Source of the DNA: Brasilonema angustatum HA4187-MV1
Lineage (GTDB): Bacteria > Cyanobacteriota > Cyanobacteriia > Cyanobacteriales > Nostocaceae
Direction: 5' to 3'
Length of the DNA stretch: 64,000 bases
Assembly (NCBI GenBank): GCA_019359695.1
Contig: JAHHGV010000009.1
Location: forward strand, 1-64,000
Part shown: piece by piece, positions 56,336 through 64,000 of the stretch
How positions within the stretch are numbered: the first letter of the stretch is position 1
Layout: every line of letters begins with the position of its first letter
Notes under the pieces: model-generated
What the model was told of the DNA's origin: nothing
The model's input: the letters and a program-made list of their open reading frames with translations, nothing else
The model's database searches: none
Position numbers and translations under genes: made by a program

Positions 56336-56712
56336 CGAATTTGATTATTGAGTCTTCGTGTATACTACAAAATTATTAATTTTTTTTATCAATAATGGAA
56401 AGAAAATCAAGAGTGAACCATCCGCAAAGGTACGCAGATAAATATCTATCTTCTTTGGATGAGCACCACTCTAAAAGCTGGATTTTAAGTGGTTAAAATG
56501 CATATTTGACAATGTGTTATCCCTCTCAATATATCAAAAACAAAATAAACATACAAGGACAGTTAAGACACTTAAGCAGACACTTAAGATACTGAATTTG
56601 AAACTACGGTTGCGAGCACTTATTGAGAAAATAAAAATAATTATTGTGCAAAAAATAATATCTGGTAGTACGATAACGAGTATTAAAACATCCTAGAAAA
56701 AGGAGAAAATGA
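56336..56712. other. AT-rich intergenic region, no gene seen
   Basis: A 377-bp gap between divergent megasynthase and TerB-like genes. It is AT-rich and should hold both promoters. The small open frame inside lacks a ribosome-binding site and coding character. An AGGAG site at about 56701 serves the TerB-like ATG. Confidence 0.4.
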
Positions 56713-57219
56713 ATGACTACTGATGCAACCCGCCAGATCATAGGACAGTGGGTCTACAAATACACGCTAAATTTTAAGCAGCCACCCCAAGGGGCAATAG
56801 AAGCCTTTGCAAAATCACTGCTCATCGCAGCTAAGGGAGATAGCGTCATCTCACAAGCAGAAAGAGACTGGGTGGTTGGCTTAACCGCAGCAAAAGGAGC
56901 ATCAGAGGAATTAATCGAAAAGCTAAAAAATTACGCAGCCGATGAGGATATAGAGCAAGTGCTCTCAAAAGATTCTATAGCTGACGGCGCAAGAGAAGCA
57001 CTGCTTTATACTGCCATTGAAGCTTCTGCTGCTGATGGTGAATACAACGATGGTGAGAAAGCATCTGTACGCAAAATTGCAGCCAAGTTAGGAGTTTCTG
57101 AGGATGTGGTGAAACAACTAGAGGCTCATTATGAAGAGGAGAAGGCTCTATTCAAAAAGAAAATTAAGACACTCTATCCCAATGGGCATGCTTCGCTTTA
57201 TGACGATAACGGTAATTGA
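56713..57219 (+). CDS. TerB-family (tellurite resistance B-like) protein
   Basis: The 168-aa helical protein has the TerB/DjlA-N core at about 25-145 in two related halves: AFAKSLLIAAKGDSVISQAERDWVV near 27-51 and ALLYTAIEASAADGEYNDGEKASVRKIAAKLGV near 95-127. Each has the acidic D-x-[I/Y]-x-x-x-E loop thought to bind metal. In bacteria TerB-like domains often sit at the membrane in stress or surface systems; no other ter gene is nearby here. AGGAG precedes the ATG. Exact function is unknown. Confidence 0.85.
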   Translation: MTTDATRQIIGQWVYKYTLNFKQPPQGAIEAFAKSLLIAAKGDSVISQAERDWVVGLTAAKGASEELIEKLKNYAADEDIEQVLSKDSIADGAREALLYTAIEASAADGEYNDGEKASVRKIAAKLGVSEDVVKQLEAHYEEEKALFKKKIKTLYPNGHASLYDDNGN

Positions 57220-57310
57220 CAGAATTGAGTTTCTTTTCCTCTGAAGAAGGATGATGGCATCCGCTTATTTGTACGACTGCTGTACGCACCGAATTCAACA
57301 GTAATGACAC

Positions 57311-57344
57311 AGATCCCCGACTTCTCGCGAGAAGTCGGGGATCT
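57311..57344. terminator. 34-nt perfect palindrome after the TerB gene
   Basis: AGATCCCCGACTTCTCG and its exact complement form a perfect palindrome, followed by TGTTTGT. It lies 91 bp after the TerB-like stop and may end its transcript, or may be one of the palindromic repeats common in this genome. A short open frame overlapping it (57304-57588) is not considered a gene. Confidence 0.55.
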
Positions 57345-57588
57345 TGTTTGTCACGTAAGTGCAATTAGAACATTTATAAGACAATACGGTTCAGATAAGA
57401 CCAAAACCCTTGTGATGACAATGGTTTGGGAATATGTATCTGTCGCATTCTTTTTTCAAAGTGGTATAACTTTTGCCAAACTCTCTGCGCAAAGAAGGGC
57501 GATCGCCAACAATTCAATCTTTAGAAACTTGCTTAATCATCCACAATTTGTTACAAAAGTACAGAGAACTTCTATAAACTTAAACTAG

Positions 57589-58383
57589 ATGCTAGGCGGA
57601 CTTACTGGTTTAACAGATCCTAAAGGCGCTGACTGGGGCGAGCGGATGCTCAACACTGTCGCCAGCCAAACGATTCGCCACTTGTTCTCTCAAAGCGAGT
57701 CAGTGGAAGTCTCTGTTCGCTGCAATCCTTCAAGTAAACTTTTGCAGGGCAGCATCGATAGCTTCACAATGAAAGGTCGTGGCTTAGTTATCCGCAGACA
57801 ATTCGCTGCTGAAGAACTTTCTGTAGAAACTGATGCCGTTGCCATTGACTTTAGCTCCGTTTTGAGCGGTAAGCTGCGCCTGAAGCAACCGACTCAAGCT
57901 ATTGCTCAAGTTGTTCTACTAGAGGCAGGCATCAACCAATCTTTTAAAGCAGAATTGGTGACAAAGCGCTTAGAAAATCTTACTACACCAGCACTGACAG
58001 CGTTATCTGGTGGTCAACCAGTCTCTTTTCCCGAAGTTCAAGTAAAGTTATTGCCTCAAAACCGATTGCGAATTTTAGCAAAGGCAGATTTAAACAATGG
58101 TGAAGTTGTACCGCTGAATATGACTGTCACTATAGGTATTGAACGACGGCGACGTGTTAGTTTTAAAAACCCAGAAATTGATCTTGACGAAGTACCAGAA
58201 GCACAAAAGGAAATCTCACAAACCTTGAGTCTAGCGCTGGTGGAAATTTTAGATAATATGGTGGATTTAGACCGCTTTGATTTGGATGGGGTGAAAATGC
58301 GTCTTAATCGTTTAGAAACAGAGGGTGAACGGCTCATTTTTAGTGGCTATGCAGAAATTGAGCGTATCCCCAAAAATCCCTGA
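57589..58383 (+). CDS. DUF2993-family (LmeA-like) protein
   Basis: This 264-aa protein matches the DUF2993 pattern known from cyanobacteria and actinobacteria: an N-terminal amphipathic helix ASQTIRHLFSQSESVEVSVRCNPSSKLLQGSIDSF, a central VEVDFSSVLSGKLRLKQPTQA-like strand region, and VKLLPQNRLRILAKADL. Family members bind lipids at membranes; in mycobacteria LmeA acts in lipomannan elongation. No signal peptide is evident here, so a cytoplasmic or thylakoid-facing role is possible. No convincing ribosome-binding site precedes the ATG. Function in cyanobacteria is not established. Confidence 0.8.
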   Translation: MLGGLTGLTDPKGADWGERMLNTVASQTIRHLFSQSESVEVSVRCNPSSKLLQGSIDSFTMKGRGLVIRRQFAAEELSVETDAVAIDFSSVLSGKLRLKQPTQAIAQVVLLEAGINQSFKAELVTKRLENLTTPALTALSGGQPVSFPEVQVKLLPQNRLRILAKADLNNGEVVPLNMTVTIGIERRRRVSFKNPEIDLDEVPEAQKEISQTLSLALVEILDNMVDLDRFDLDGVKMRLNRLETEGERLIFSGYAEIERIPKNP

Positions 58384-58430
58384 TTTTCATTTATCTTCAT
58401 CTGCTGGACGCAGAGTCTCCAAAATAGCGA

Positions 58431-58456
58431 TCCCAGGCACAGCCTGGGAACGAGAA
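58431..58456. terminator. Hairpin between convergent genes
   Basis: TCCCAGGC/GCCTGGGA arms at 58431-58449 are followed by ACGAGAAA. The same hairpin-plus-GAGAAA design occurs at 37152-37184, so it is a repeated element. It lies between the convergent DUF2993 and UDP-glucose dehydrogenase genes and may act as a terminator. Confidence 0.5.
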
Positions 58457-58469
58457 ATTAAGTGTTGAG

Positions 58470-59861
58470 TTAGCGACCAATACCCACGTACTGGAAACCT
58501 GCTCTAATCATTGTCTCGGGATCAAGAAAATTACGACCGTCAATCATCACAGGGTGGCTCATCAACTGTGCCATTTTCGCGTACTCCAAGTTTTTGAACT
58601 GCTCCCATTCGGTTACAAGCACCAAGGCGTCACAACCATCAGCAAGTCTTTCAGCATCCGTTTCTACCAACACACCAGAAAGACCATGACGCATACCTGT
58701 TTGAGAAACAATTGGGTCGTATGCCTTAACTCTAGCTCCCAATCTATTCAACTGCTCAATAACATTAAGTGCTGGAGCATCCCGCATATCATCGGTATCA
58801 GGCTTGAAAGTTAAACCCAGCAATCCGACAGTTTTTCCTTTAAGGATTTTCAGGGTTTGCTGGAGTTTTTCTATGGCAAGTAACCGCTGGCGTTCATTCA
58901 CACTCACAGCAGCTTTGAGTAATTGTGTCTCGTAACCGTAATCATCGGCGGTGTGAATAAGTGCAGAAACATCTTTGGGGAAACAAGAACCACCCCAACC
59001 AATACCAGCGTTTAAGAACTTGTTACCAATACGGGAATCTAAACCGATACCTTTTGCCACTTGAGTGACGTCAGCACCAACGCGATCGCAAATATTTGCA
59101 ACTTCGTTAATAAAACTAATTTTCGTTGCCAAAAAAGCATTAGCAGCATATTTAATCATCTCCGCTGAACTCAAGTCTGTTACCAGCACTGGTACTGGGG
59201 ATAGAGATGGATCAGCTGCAAACTTGCGCTCAACAATCGGGGCATACAGTTCTTGCATCATGGCGATCGCCCTTGAACTGTTGCCTCCTAATACGATACG
59301 GTCAGGATTGAAAGTATCATAAACAGCCGATCCTTCCCGTAAAAACTCGGGATTACTGACAACATCAAATTTAGCTGTAGTCTCAGGTAACTTATCGTAG
59401 CTTGGCGCTCCACCTGCGGTGATCAGTGTATTTTGGCGTTCGGCTATGCCATCTAAAACAATCATCCGCACCCAATCTCCTGAACCAATGGGCACTGTAG
59501 ATTTATTCACAATCACCTTATACCCACCGTTTAAATGGGCACCAATACCACGGGCAACTGCTTCAACATAGCGGGTATCGCTTTCCCCTGTTGGTAAAGG
59601 TGGCGTTCCCACAGCAATAAATAAAATTTCTCCGTGGGCTACTCCTGCAGCTAAGTCTGATGAGAACTCAATCTTACCGGTATGAATAGCAGACTGCATA
59701 ATGTCTGACAGTCCAGGTTCAAAGATAGGCGACTGCCCGGACTTCATTATTTTGACTTTCTCTTCGTTGTTATCTATACAAACAACATCATGCCCGATGT
59801 GAGCTAAACATGCACCTGTGACCAGACCTACATAACCAGTACCGATGACGCAAACACGCAT
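58470..59861 (-). CDS. UDP-glucose 6-dehydrogenase
   Basis: This NAD-dependent enzyme oxidises UDP-glucose twice to UDP-glucuronate. The 463-aa protein has the Rossmann motif VIGTGYVGLVTGACLAHIG at 4-22, the catalytic cysteine at 293 in GWGGSCFPKDVSAL, VNKSTVPIGSG near 138-148 and a C-terminal domain with LTFKPDTDDMRDAPAL. All key residues are present and length is normal. It stands 139 bp downstream of the UDP-glucuronate decarboxylase gene on the same strand, so the two likely act together to give UDP-xylose for exopolysaccharide or glycolipids of the envelope. Confidence 0.95.
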   Translation of the reverse strand: MRVCVIGTGYVGLVTGACLAHIGHDVVCIDNNEEKVKIMKSGQSPIFEPGLSDIMQSAIHTGKIEFSSDLAAGVAHGEILFIAVGTPPLPTGESDTRYVEAVARGIGAHLNGGYKVIVNKSTVPIGSGDWVRMIVLDGIAERQNTLITAGGAPSYDKLPETTAKFDVVSNPEFLREGSAVYDTFNPDRIVLGGNSSRAIAMMQELYAPIVERKFAADPSLSPVPVLVTDLSSAEMIKYAANAFLATKISFINEVANICDRVGADVTQVAKGIGLDSRIGNKFLNAGIGWGGSCFPKDVSALIHTADDYGYETQLLKAAVSVNERQRLLAIEKLQQTLKILKGKTVGLLGLTFKPDTDDMRDAPALNVIEQLNRLGARVKAYDPIVSQTGMRHGLSGVLVETDAERLADGCDALVLVTEWEQFKNLEYAKMAQLMSHPVMIDGRNFLDPETMIRAGFQYVGIGR

Positions 59862-60000
59862 TTTGTGCTATTCCTCGCTTTTAGGGGTTAATTTTTTACA
59901 AGATATTTTCCGTTTTGAAGTCCTGAGTATCAAGCTCACCGAATAAGTACTCAGGAGATATCGCCCTTGTTGCATCAAGGGGTTTCCTTTCGTTGGAAGG

Positions 60001-60939
60001 TTAGGAGTTACGGGGTGCCACACGCTCGCGGAAATCTTCTATAGTCAGCTTTAACCCCTGTTGCAAAGGAATGCTAGGTTCCCAATTTAACCAAGTTTTT
60101 GCCCTTGTAATGTCGGGACGGCGGCGACGTGGATCGTCAGAAGGTAATGGTTCAAACTTGATCTGTGCGTCGGGGTTCACCAAATCTTGTACTGCTTTGG
60201 CCAATTCTAAAATCGTATACTCATCAGGATTTCCCAAATTGACGGGACCAACGTATTCGTTATTCATCAGTCGTATCAGTCCGTCTACCAAATCTGATAC
60301 GTAACAAAAACTACGGGTTTGCAAACCCTCTCCATAAACGGTTAAAGGAATACCCCGCAACGCTTGAACGATAAAGTTGCTGACAACTCGACCATCGTTT
60401 TCTAGCATTCGAGGTCCATAAGTGTTAAATATGCGGGCTACCCGAACATCGACTTTATTTTGTCTGTAATAATCAAATGTCAAAGTCTCAGCAATTCTTT
60501 TGCCTTCGTCATAACATGAGCGAATTCCAATAGGATTAACGTTACCCCAGTATTCTTCGCTTTGAGGATGAACTTCTGGATCTCCGTAGACTTCACTCGT
60601 AGAAGCCAACAAAAACCGTGCCTTCACACGTTTAGCCAACCCCAGCATATTTAACGTCCCCATAACGTTAGTTTTGACTGTTTTCACGGGGTTGTACTGG
60701 TAATGTACTGGGGAGGCTGGACAAGCCAGATGGAAAATTTGATCAACTTCCAAGCGAATTGGTTCAGTAATGTCATGGCGGATCATTTCAAAGGAAGGAT
60801 GATCTAACCATTTGAGTATGTTCCGTTTGTGTCCTGTGTAAAAGTTATCCAAGCAAAGGATATCGTGCCCACCAGCTATTAATCGGTCGATTAGATGGGA
60901 GCCAATAAACCCAGCACCGCCCGTTACCAAAATTCTCAT
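60001..60939 (-). CDS. UDP-glucuronate decarboxylase (UDP-xylose synthase)
   Basis: The 312-aa extended-SDR protein has [16 protein letters not shown] at 6-21, the catalytic region [26 protein letters not shown] near 113-138 and [10 protein letters not shown] (Tyr and Lys near 143-147), all close to bacterial and plant UXS. It decarboxylates UDP-glucuronate to UDP-xylose using bound NAD. It precedes the UDP-glucose dehydrogenase gene in the same direction, so together they convert UDP-glucose to UDP-xylose. dTDP-glucose 4,6-dehydratase is the main alternative but the [13 protein letters not shown] motif favours UXS. Confidence 0.92.
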   Translation of the reverse strand: MRILVTGGAGFIGSHLIDRLIAGGHDILCLDNFYTGHKRNILKWLDHPSFEMIRHDITEPIRLEVDQIFHLACPASPVHYQYNPVKTVKTNVMGTLNMLGLAKRVKARFLLASTSEVYGDPEVHPQSEEYWGNVNPIGIRSCYDEGKRIAETLTFDYYRQNKVDVRVARIFNTYGPRMLENDGRVVSNFIVQALRGIPLTVYGEGLQTRSFCYVSDLVDGLIRLMNNEYVGPVNLGNPDEYTILELAKAVQDLVNPDAQIKFEPLPSDDPRRRRPDITRAKTWLNWEPSIPLQQGLKLTIEDFRERVAPRNS

Positions 60940-61312
60940 AGTTCCCCAATTACCTACAGATATTTGCAGTAGTGATTGCGCTTGTCTTCAGATGACCCAG
61001 CCTTGAAACCAAAGTACACTACTAGTGTCTCATTGATAAGGTTTTGTTAAACTTAGCAGTTTACCCATAAATGCTTTTTTGTTATCTTTGCATCTTTTTG
61101 CTTCAATTTTTTTGATTGTGAGTCACAAATACCTTTGTTTACACTAGAAAAATAGCAAAATCATCGCAAAAATGTAAGCTGTTTCGCAATATTTCACCGA
61201 ATCTTTAAAATTATAAAGTTTTTCGTAGATATTCAAAGTTTTTACTTACGTAAAGCAGGTCAAATTTTAACCATAAAAGAACTAAATCAGCTAACTAAAA
61301 CAAGCTTTACCT

Positions 61313-61474
61313 TATATTTGGAGTTTAGACTAATTTTGGCTTTCAAACCGCCAAACCCTTATCCAGAGTGCCTTTTCCAATTTATAACCGCTTTTGGATT
61401 TCAAAATCTAAAATGCATGCTATACAAGGGTTGTAGCCTAAAAAATAGAATTTAGTCTAAACTCCAGTTATATA
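61313..61474. mobile_element. MITE-like element with GGAGTTTAGACTAA ends
   Basis: GGAGTTTAGACTAA on the left (to 61333) is exactly inverted as TTAGTCTAAACTCC on the right (from 61452), with TATA-containing outer ends. The element is about 160 bp with no ORF. The ends differ from the other families in the window. Confidence 0.6.
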
Positions 61475-61793
61475 GCGTGTGAATTCTGTACAACTGAGTG
61501 GAGAAGTTAGAATCTATGCTCATGTCCACAGTCTTTGATGCCTCAATTTTTCAATTAAGGGGGTCACCAATCTTTCTTCAATGACATTCTGGATTCTGAG
61601 TTTTGTGTTCTGCGTTGTTGTTCATAGAAGAGAAAAACTTTTCCGTTTCATTTTTGTAGTCTTATGAATAGGCGGGAAAAGTGGGAAGAGTAAGTTTTAT
61701 AGATTATGGCGCTTGTTGAAGTTTTGTTCTTTGAATTAATACCAAGTTTAATTATTTTATGAGTTAAAAAATCAAATGCCTACCAGTTTCATA

Positions 61794-61904
61794 TATAGCA
61801 GTCCTAAATGAGATTGTAAATTGTCCCATGAGGGCAGGGAACGCTTAACGCTTAACGCTTAACAGGGAACAGAAATTGTTTATAAATGATTTAGAATTGC
61901 TATA
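61794..61904. mobile_element. MITE-like element, TATAGC family, second copy
   Basis: TATAGCAGTCCTAAATGAGA at the left and TTTATAAATGATTTAGAATTGCTATA at the right are imperfect inverted ends. The interior holds AACGCTTAACGCTTAACGC heptamers. It is related to 26548-26662. Confidence 0.55.
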
Positions 61905-61997
61905 GATCTTGGTGAAATCGACAATTTTTGAAGGGTTCTTTGAGGATAACAGTCAAAAATGAAAAAGAACTCTTCTTCTTAACTGAACTGTATCGAC

Positions 61998-62118
61998 ATA
62001 TAGCACTCATATTTGATTTTTGAAAAAACTCAGTACATTTTATATTAAGCAAGAGTTAAGCGTTAAGCGTTCCCTATCTCAACTAGTAAGTTCATAAATC
62101 AAACCGGATTCCTATATA
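61998..62118. mobile_element. MITE-like element, TATAGG family, copy 3
   Basis: Read on the minus strand it starts TATATAGGAATCCGGTTTGA, like the copies at 26371 and 34271, and ends AAATCAAATATGAGTGCTATAT. It contains GTTAAGCGTTAAGCG heptamers. It lies directly upstream of nothing but ends 11 bp from the antiporter stop codon. Confidence 0.65.
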
Positions 62119-62129
62119 ACCATGTTGAA

Positions 62130-64000
62130 TTACACAATCCCTTCTGACATAGCAGCTGTGGTAGTACTGGTAACTTCAGTGGGTACAAGCAGAGCTTCAG
62201 TACGTTGAGGTTCTCCTAGCATAACAATTGAACAGGTGAGTTGCTTAGCTAATTGAGTTGTGACATCGCTAATAGCTAATCCTCCGGGAACAGTGCGATT
62301 ACGTACAAAAGGTAATACGACTAAGTCATATAGTCGCGCTGCTTGCAAAATCGCTTGAGCAGTATTTTCATGAGGTATGATTTGGATTTCTGGTGGATTT
62401 TGCAGTGCTAATCTAGAAATCAGTAAAGATAGTTGCGATCGCCTCCAAGCAATCTTGCTTGAACTAGTACGTCGCTCGCAGACATTTAGTACGGTAACTT
62501 GAGCTTGATTTGCATCTGCTAAAATCTGGGCAAATTTTATAGGCTGCAATGAAGGTGTCATCAAATTTTCCAGTGGTACCAAGATGCGCTGAAATTTTTT
62601 TGGTGATTCTACCAGACGTGTGACTGCTACTGGACAATGGGATGCCCACAAAACGTTATCAATAACATTACCAAATAAACGTGCTTTGAATCCAGTACGT
62701 TTACCCCAACCCATAATAATCAAACTAGCTTTTTGTTCTCGGGAAGCCCTACTAATTCCTTGGGCAAAAGCATCGTCAATTCTTAGCAATGGTTGTGCTT
62801 CGACTCCCAAGACTTCACTTAGTGCGGTGGCTTTTGCCAGTAACCGGTGACTTCTTTGCACAGAAGCGTCTAATTGGGGTGCATCCATATGAGCAAAAGC
62901 GGTTGCGATCGCTAGTGGTATAATTTTGCCATGAGACTGTCGTGCCAATAGCGCGGCCATTTCAATCAGGTACTGTTGTGTTTGAGGATTATGGACAGGA
63001 ACGACTATAGTGTATGAGCTATCGTTTTCTTCTTGCTTCTGGTAAGCTGGGTTGACACTCCGTGGCTCCTTAATTCCTGAGGAGATTAAACCTGCGGCGA
63101 CTCGACTGGTTATAAATGGTCCCAAGGTTGAAGTAATCAGCATAAGGACAATAATGCTACTTAATATCCTAGAATCAAGCATTGCAGCTCGATATGCCAC
63201 AAAGGTTGCTCCTAACGTTGCACCCACTTGAGGTACAGACAGCGACCACATTGTTAGCGTTTCTTGCCAGTTGTAGCGATAAATGAGTTTTGCCAAAAAA
63301 GCAGCTATAAATTTACTTGCTACTAAAGCGATGATAAGAAAAAATGTTAGCTGTAAGGTATCAATGCTTTGTAAAAAGGCAGGCACATTAATCAATAACC
63401 CAAGGTTCACAAAGAAGATGGGAATAAACAATACACTCCCAACAAACGTGACCTTTTCTTTAACTGGACCTTCTCCCACTGTTTCATTAACAGCCAACCC
63501 TGCGAAAAAAACTCCAACAATTTTTTCTACTCCAATCAATTGTGCTCCCACAGTAGCAAGAAAAACACACAGCAGCACAAACAGAAACTGATTGCCCTCT
63601 TCATCACCAGAATTCCGAAAAAATTGTTTACCTGCCCAATCAAAACCTACTAAAACGACAATTGAGTAGAGTGTTAATAAAGTTACCAATGTCATCAGCC
63701 GCTCAAAGCTGAATGATCCACCTTTCATTGCTATACAGATAGCTAATACTAACAAAGCAGCAATATCAGTAAAAATAGTGGATCCAATAGTAACAGTTAT
63801 CGCTTTGTTATTGACCACACCCAAACGACTAAGAATGGGATATGCCAAAAGGGTATGAGATGCGAACAAAGAACCAATTAATATTGACGAATTCCAGTCA
63901 AGGTCAAAAAACCGCCCAAGAAAAGTTCCCACGACTAAAGGAACCAAAAAGCTCAAGCTGCCAAATCCCAACGATTGATTTTTTGTGCGACGAAACTGCT
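62130..64000 (-). CDS. Cation:proton antiporter with universal-stress domains (5' end beyond window)
   Basis: The visible 620 residues include the last ~9 helices of a CPA2 (KefB/Nha-like) exchanger (SILIGSLFASHTLLAYPILSRLG, FTDIAALLVLAIC, ETVGEGPVKEKVTFVGSVLFIPIFFVNLGLLI). Two UspA-like domains follow (about 320-600), with IVVPVHNPQTQQYL and ILVPLENLMTPS. The frame stays open to the window edge (QFRRTKNQSLGFGSL upstream of the first TTG), so the true start lies beyond 64000. It exchanges Na+ or K+ for protons; the cytoplasmic Usp pair may bind nucleotides and regulate it. Confidence 0.9.
   Translation of the reverse strand, partial: QFRRTKNQSLGFGSLSFLVPLVVGTFLGRFFDLDWNSSILIGSLFASHTLLAYPILSRLGVVNNKAITVTIGSTIFTDIAALLVLAICIAMKGGSFSFERLMTLVTLLTLYSIVVLVGFDWAGKQFFRNSGDEEGNQFLFVLLCVFLATVGAQLIGVEKIVGVFFAGLAVNETVGEGPVKEKVTFVGSVLFIPIFFVNLGLLINVPAFLQSIDTLQLTFFLIIALVASKFIAAFLAKLIYRYNWQETLTMWSLSVPQVGATLGATFVAYRAAMLDSRILSSIIVLMLITSTLGPFITSRVAAGLISSGIKEPRSVNPAYQKQEENDSSYTIVVPVHNPQTQQYLIEMAALLARQSHGKIIPLAIATAFAHMDAPQLDASVQRSHRLLAKATALSEVLGVEAQPLLRIDDAFAQGISRASREQKASLIIMGWGKRTGFKARLFGNVIDNVLWASHCPVAVTRLVESPKKFQRILVPLENLMTPSLQPIKFAQILADANQAQVTVLNVCERRTSSSKIAWRRSQLSLLISRLALQNPPEIQIIPHENTAQAILQAARLYDLVVLPFVRNRTVPGGLAISDVTTQLAKQLTCSIVMLGEPQRTEALLVPTEVTSTTTAAMSEGIV

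Larger units (their letters stand above)
60940..62129. other. Repeat-filled intergenic region
   Basis: This 1.19-kb gap contains three MITE-like elements (61313-61474, 61794-61904, 61998-62118) and AT-rich spacer, with no convincing gene on either strand. The promoter of the UDP-xylose pair should lie near 60940-61100. Confidence 0.5.

Noticed and set aside
56713-57219. Tellurite-resistance operon
   Set aside because: Only one TerB-like gene is present; no terA, terC, terD or terZ neighbours.
57304-57588. Open frame of 94 codons between the TerB-like and DUF2993 genes
   Set aside because: It begins just before and reads through a 34-nt palindrome, has no ribosome-binding site and no recognisable domain.

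Overview
This window looks like chromosome of a filamentous, heterocyst-forming cyanobacterium of the Nostocales (Scytonema, Tolypothrix, Brasilonema or a relative). The reasons are the frequent GCGATCGC (HIP1) octamers, runs of heptanucleotide repeats, many short palindromic and MITE-like elements, a PatB/CnfR plus FdxB plus cytochrome oxidase locus of the heterocyst type, a CYP120-like P450, TPR/CHAT and two-partner-secretion proteins, and a phytol-kinase-like protein. All product names are from reading the translations; no database search was run.

Layout. 1-2.1 kb: hairpin-rich repeats, a FitA/VapC-type toxin-antitoxin pair with a readable promoter and operator-like repeat, then two broken genes (Uma2 and GMC oxidoreductase) joined end to end. 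2.3-11.3 kb: uvrA, a phytol/polyprenol kinase, a CYP120-like P450, glutamate dehydrogenase with an NtcA-like site, and a Ser/Thr kinase-TPR protein. 11.8-23.1 kb: a two-partner secretion locus with one TpsB transporter, two paralogous TpsA proteins and an exported TPR-CHAT protein. 23.2-27.2 kb: a fasciclin protein, a TM-helix-repeat channel-like protein and an SRPBCC protein, with two MITE-like elements.

27.2-37.0 kb: a nitrogen-fixation and heterocyst-respiration island. On the minus strand, in transcription order, lie fdxB, coxB, coxA, coxC, a 161-aa unknown, a cysteine-dioxygenase-like cupin, an ArsC-like nitrogenase-associated protein and a 92-aa unknown, closed by a strong terminator. 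patB/cnfR diverges from fdxB across 1.26 kb of AT-rich DNA. This should be the microoxic respiration and nif-activation module of heterocysts.

37.2-47.4 kb: accessory DNA with a NACHT NTPase carrying a pentapeptide-repeat tail, an orphan MNT nucleotidyltransferase, MarC, a translationally coupled Yip1-like membrane protein plus a 966-aa hydrolase of unknown role, and two exported TPR proteins around an Uma2 remnant.

47.8-56.3 kb, all minus strand: a possible aryl natural-product locus with an adenylation-carrier-reductase megasynthase, an MscS channel, a chorismate-binding enzyme, an aldo/keto reductase and an isochorismatase. 56.7-64 kb: a TerB-like protein, a DUF2993-like protein, UDP-glucose dehydrogenase with UDP-glucuronate decarboxylase (a UDP-xylose route), a 1.2-kb repeat-filled gap and a cation/proton antiporter cut by the window end.

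The best candidates for an undescribed system are the isochorismate/carboxylate-reductase locus, the Yip1-hydrolase pair and the TPS-CHAT locus. The unknown genes linked to the heterocyst oxidase come next. No tRNA, rRNA or CRISPR array was recognised.
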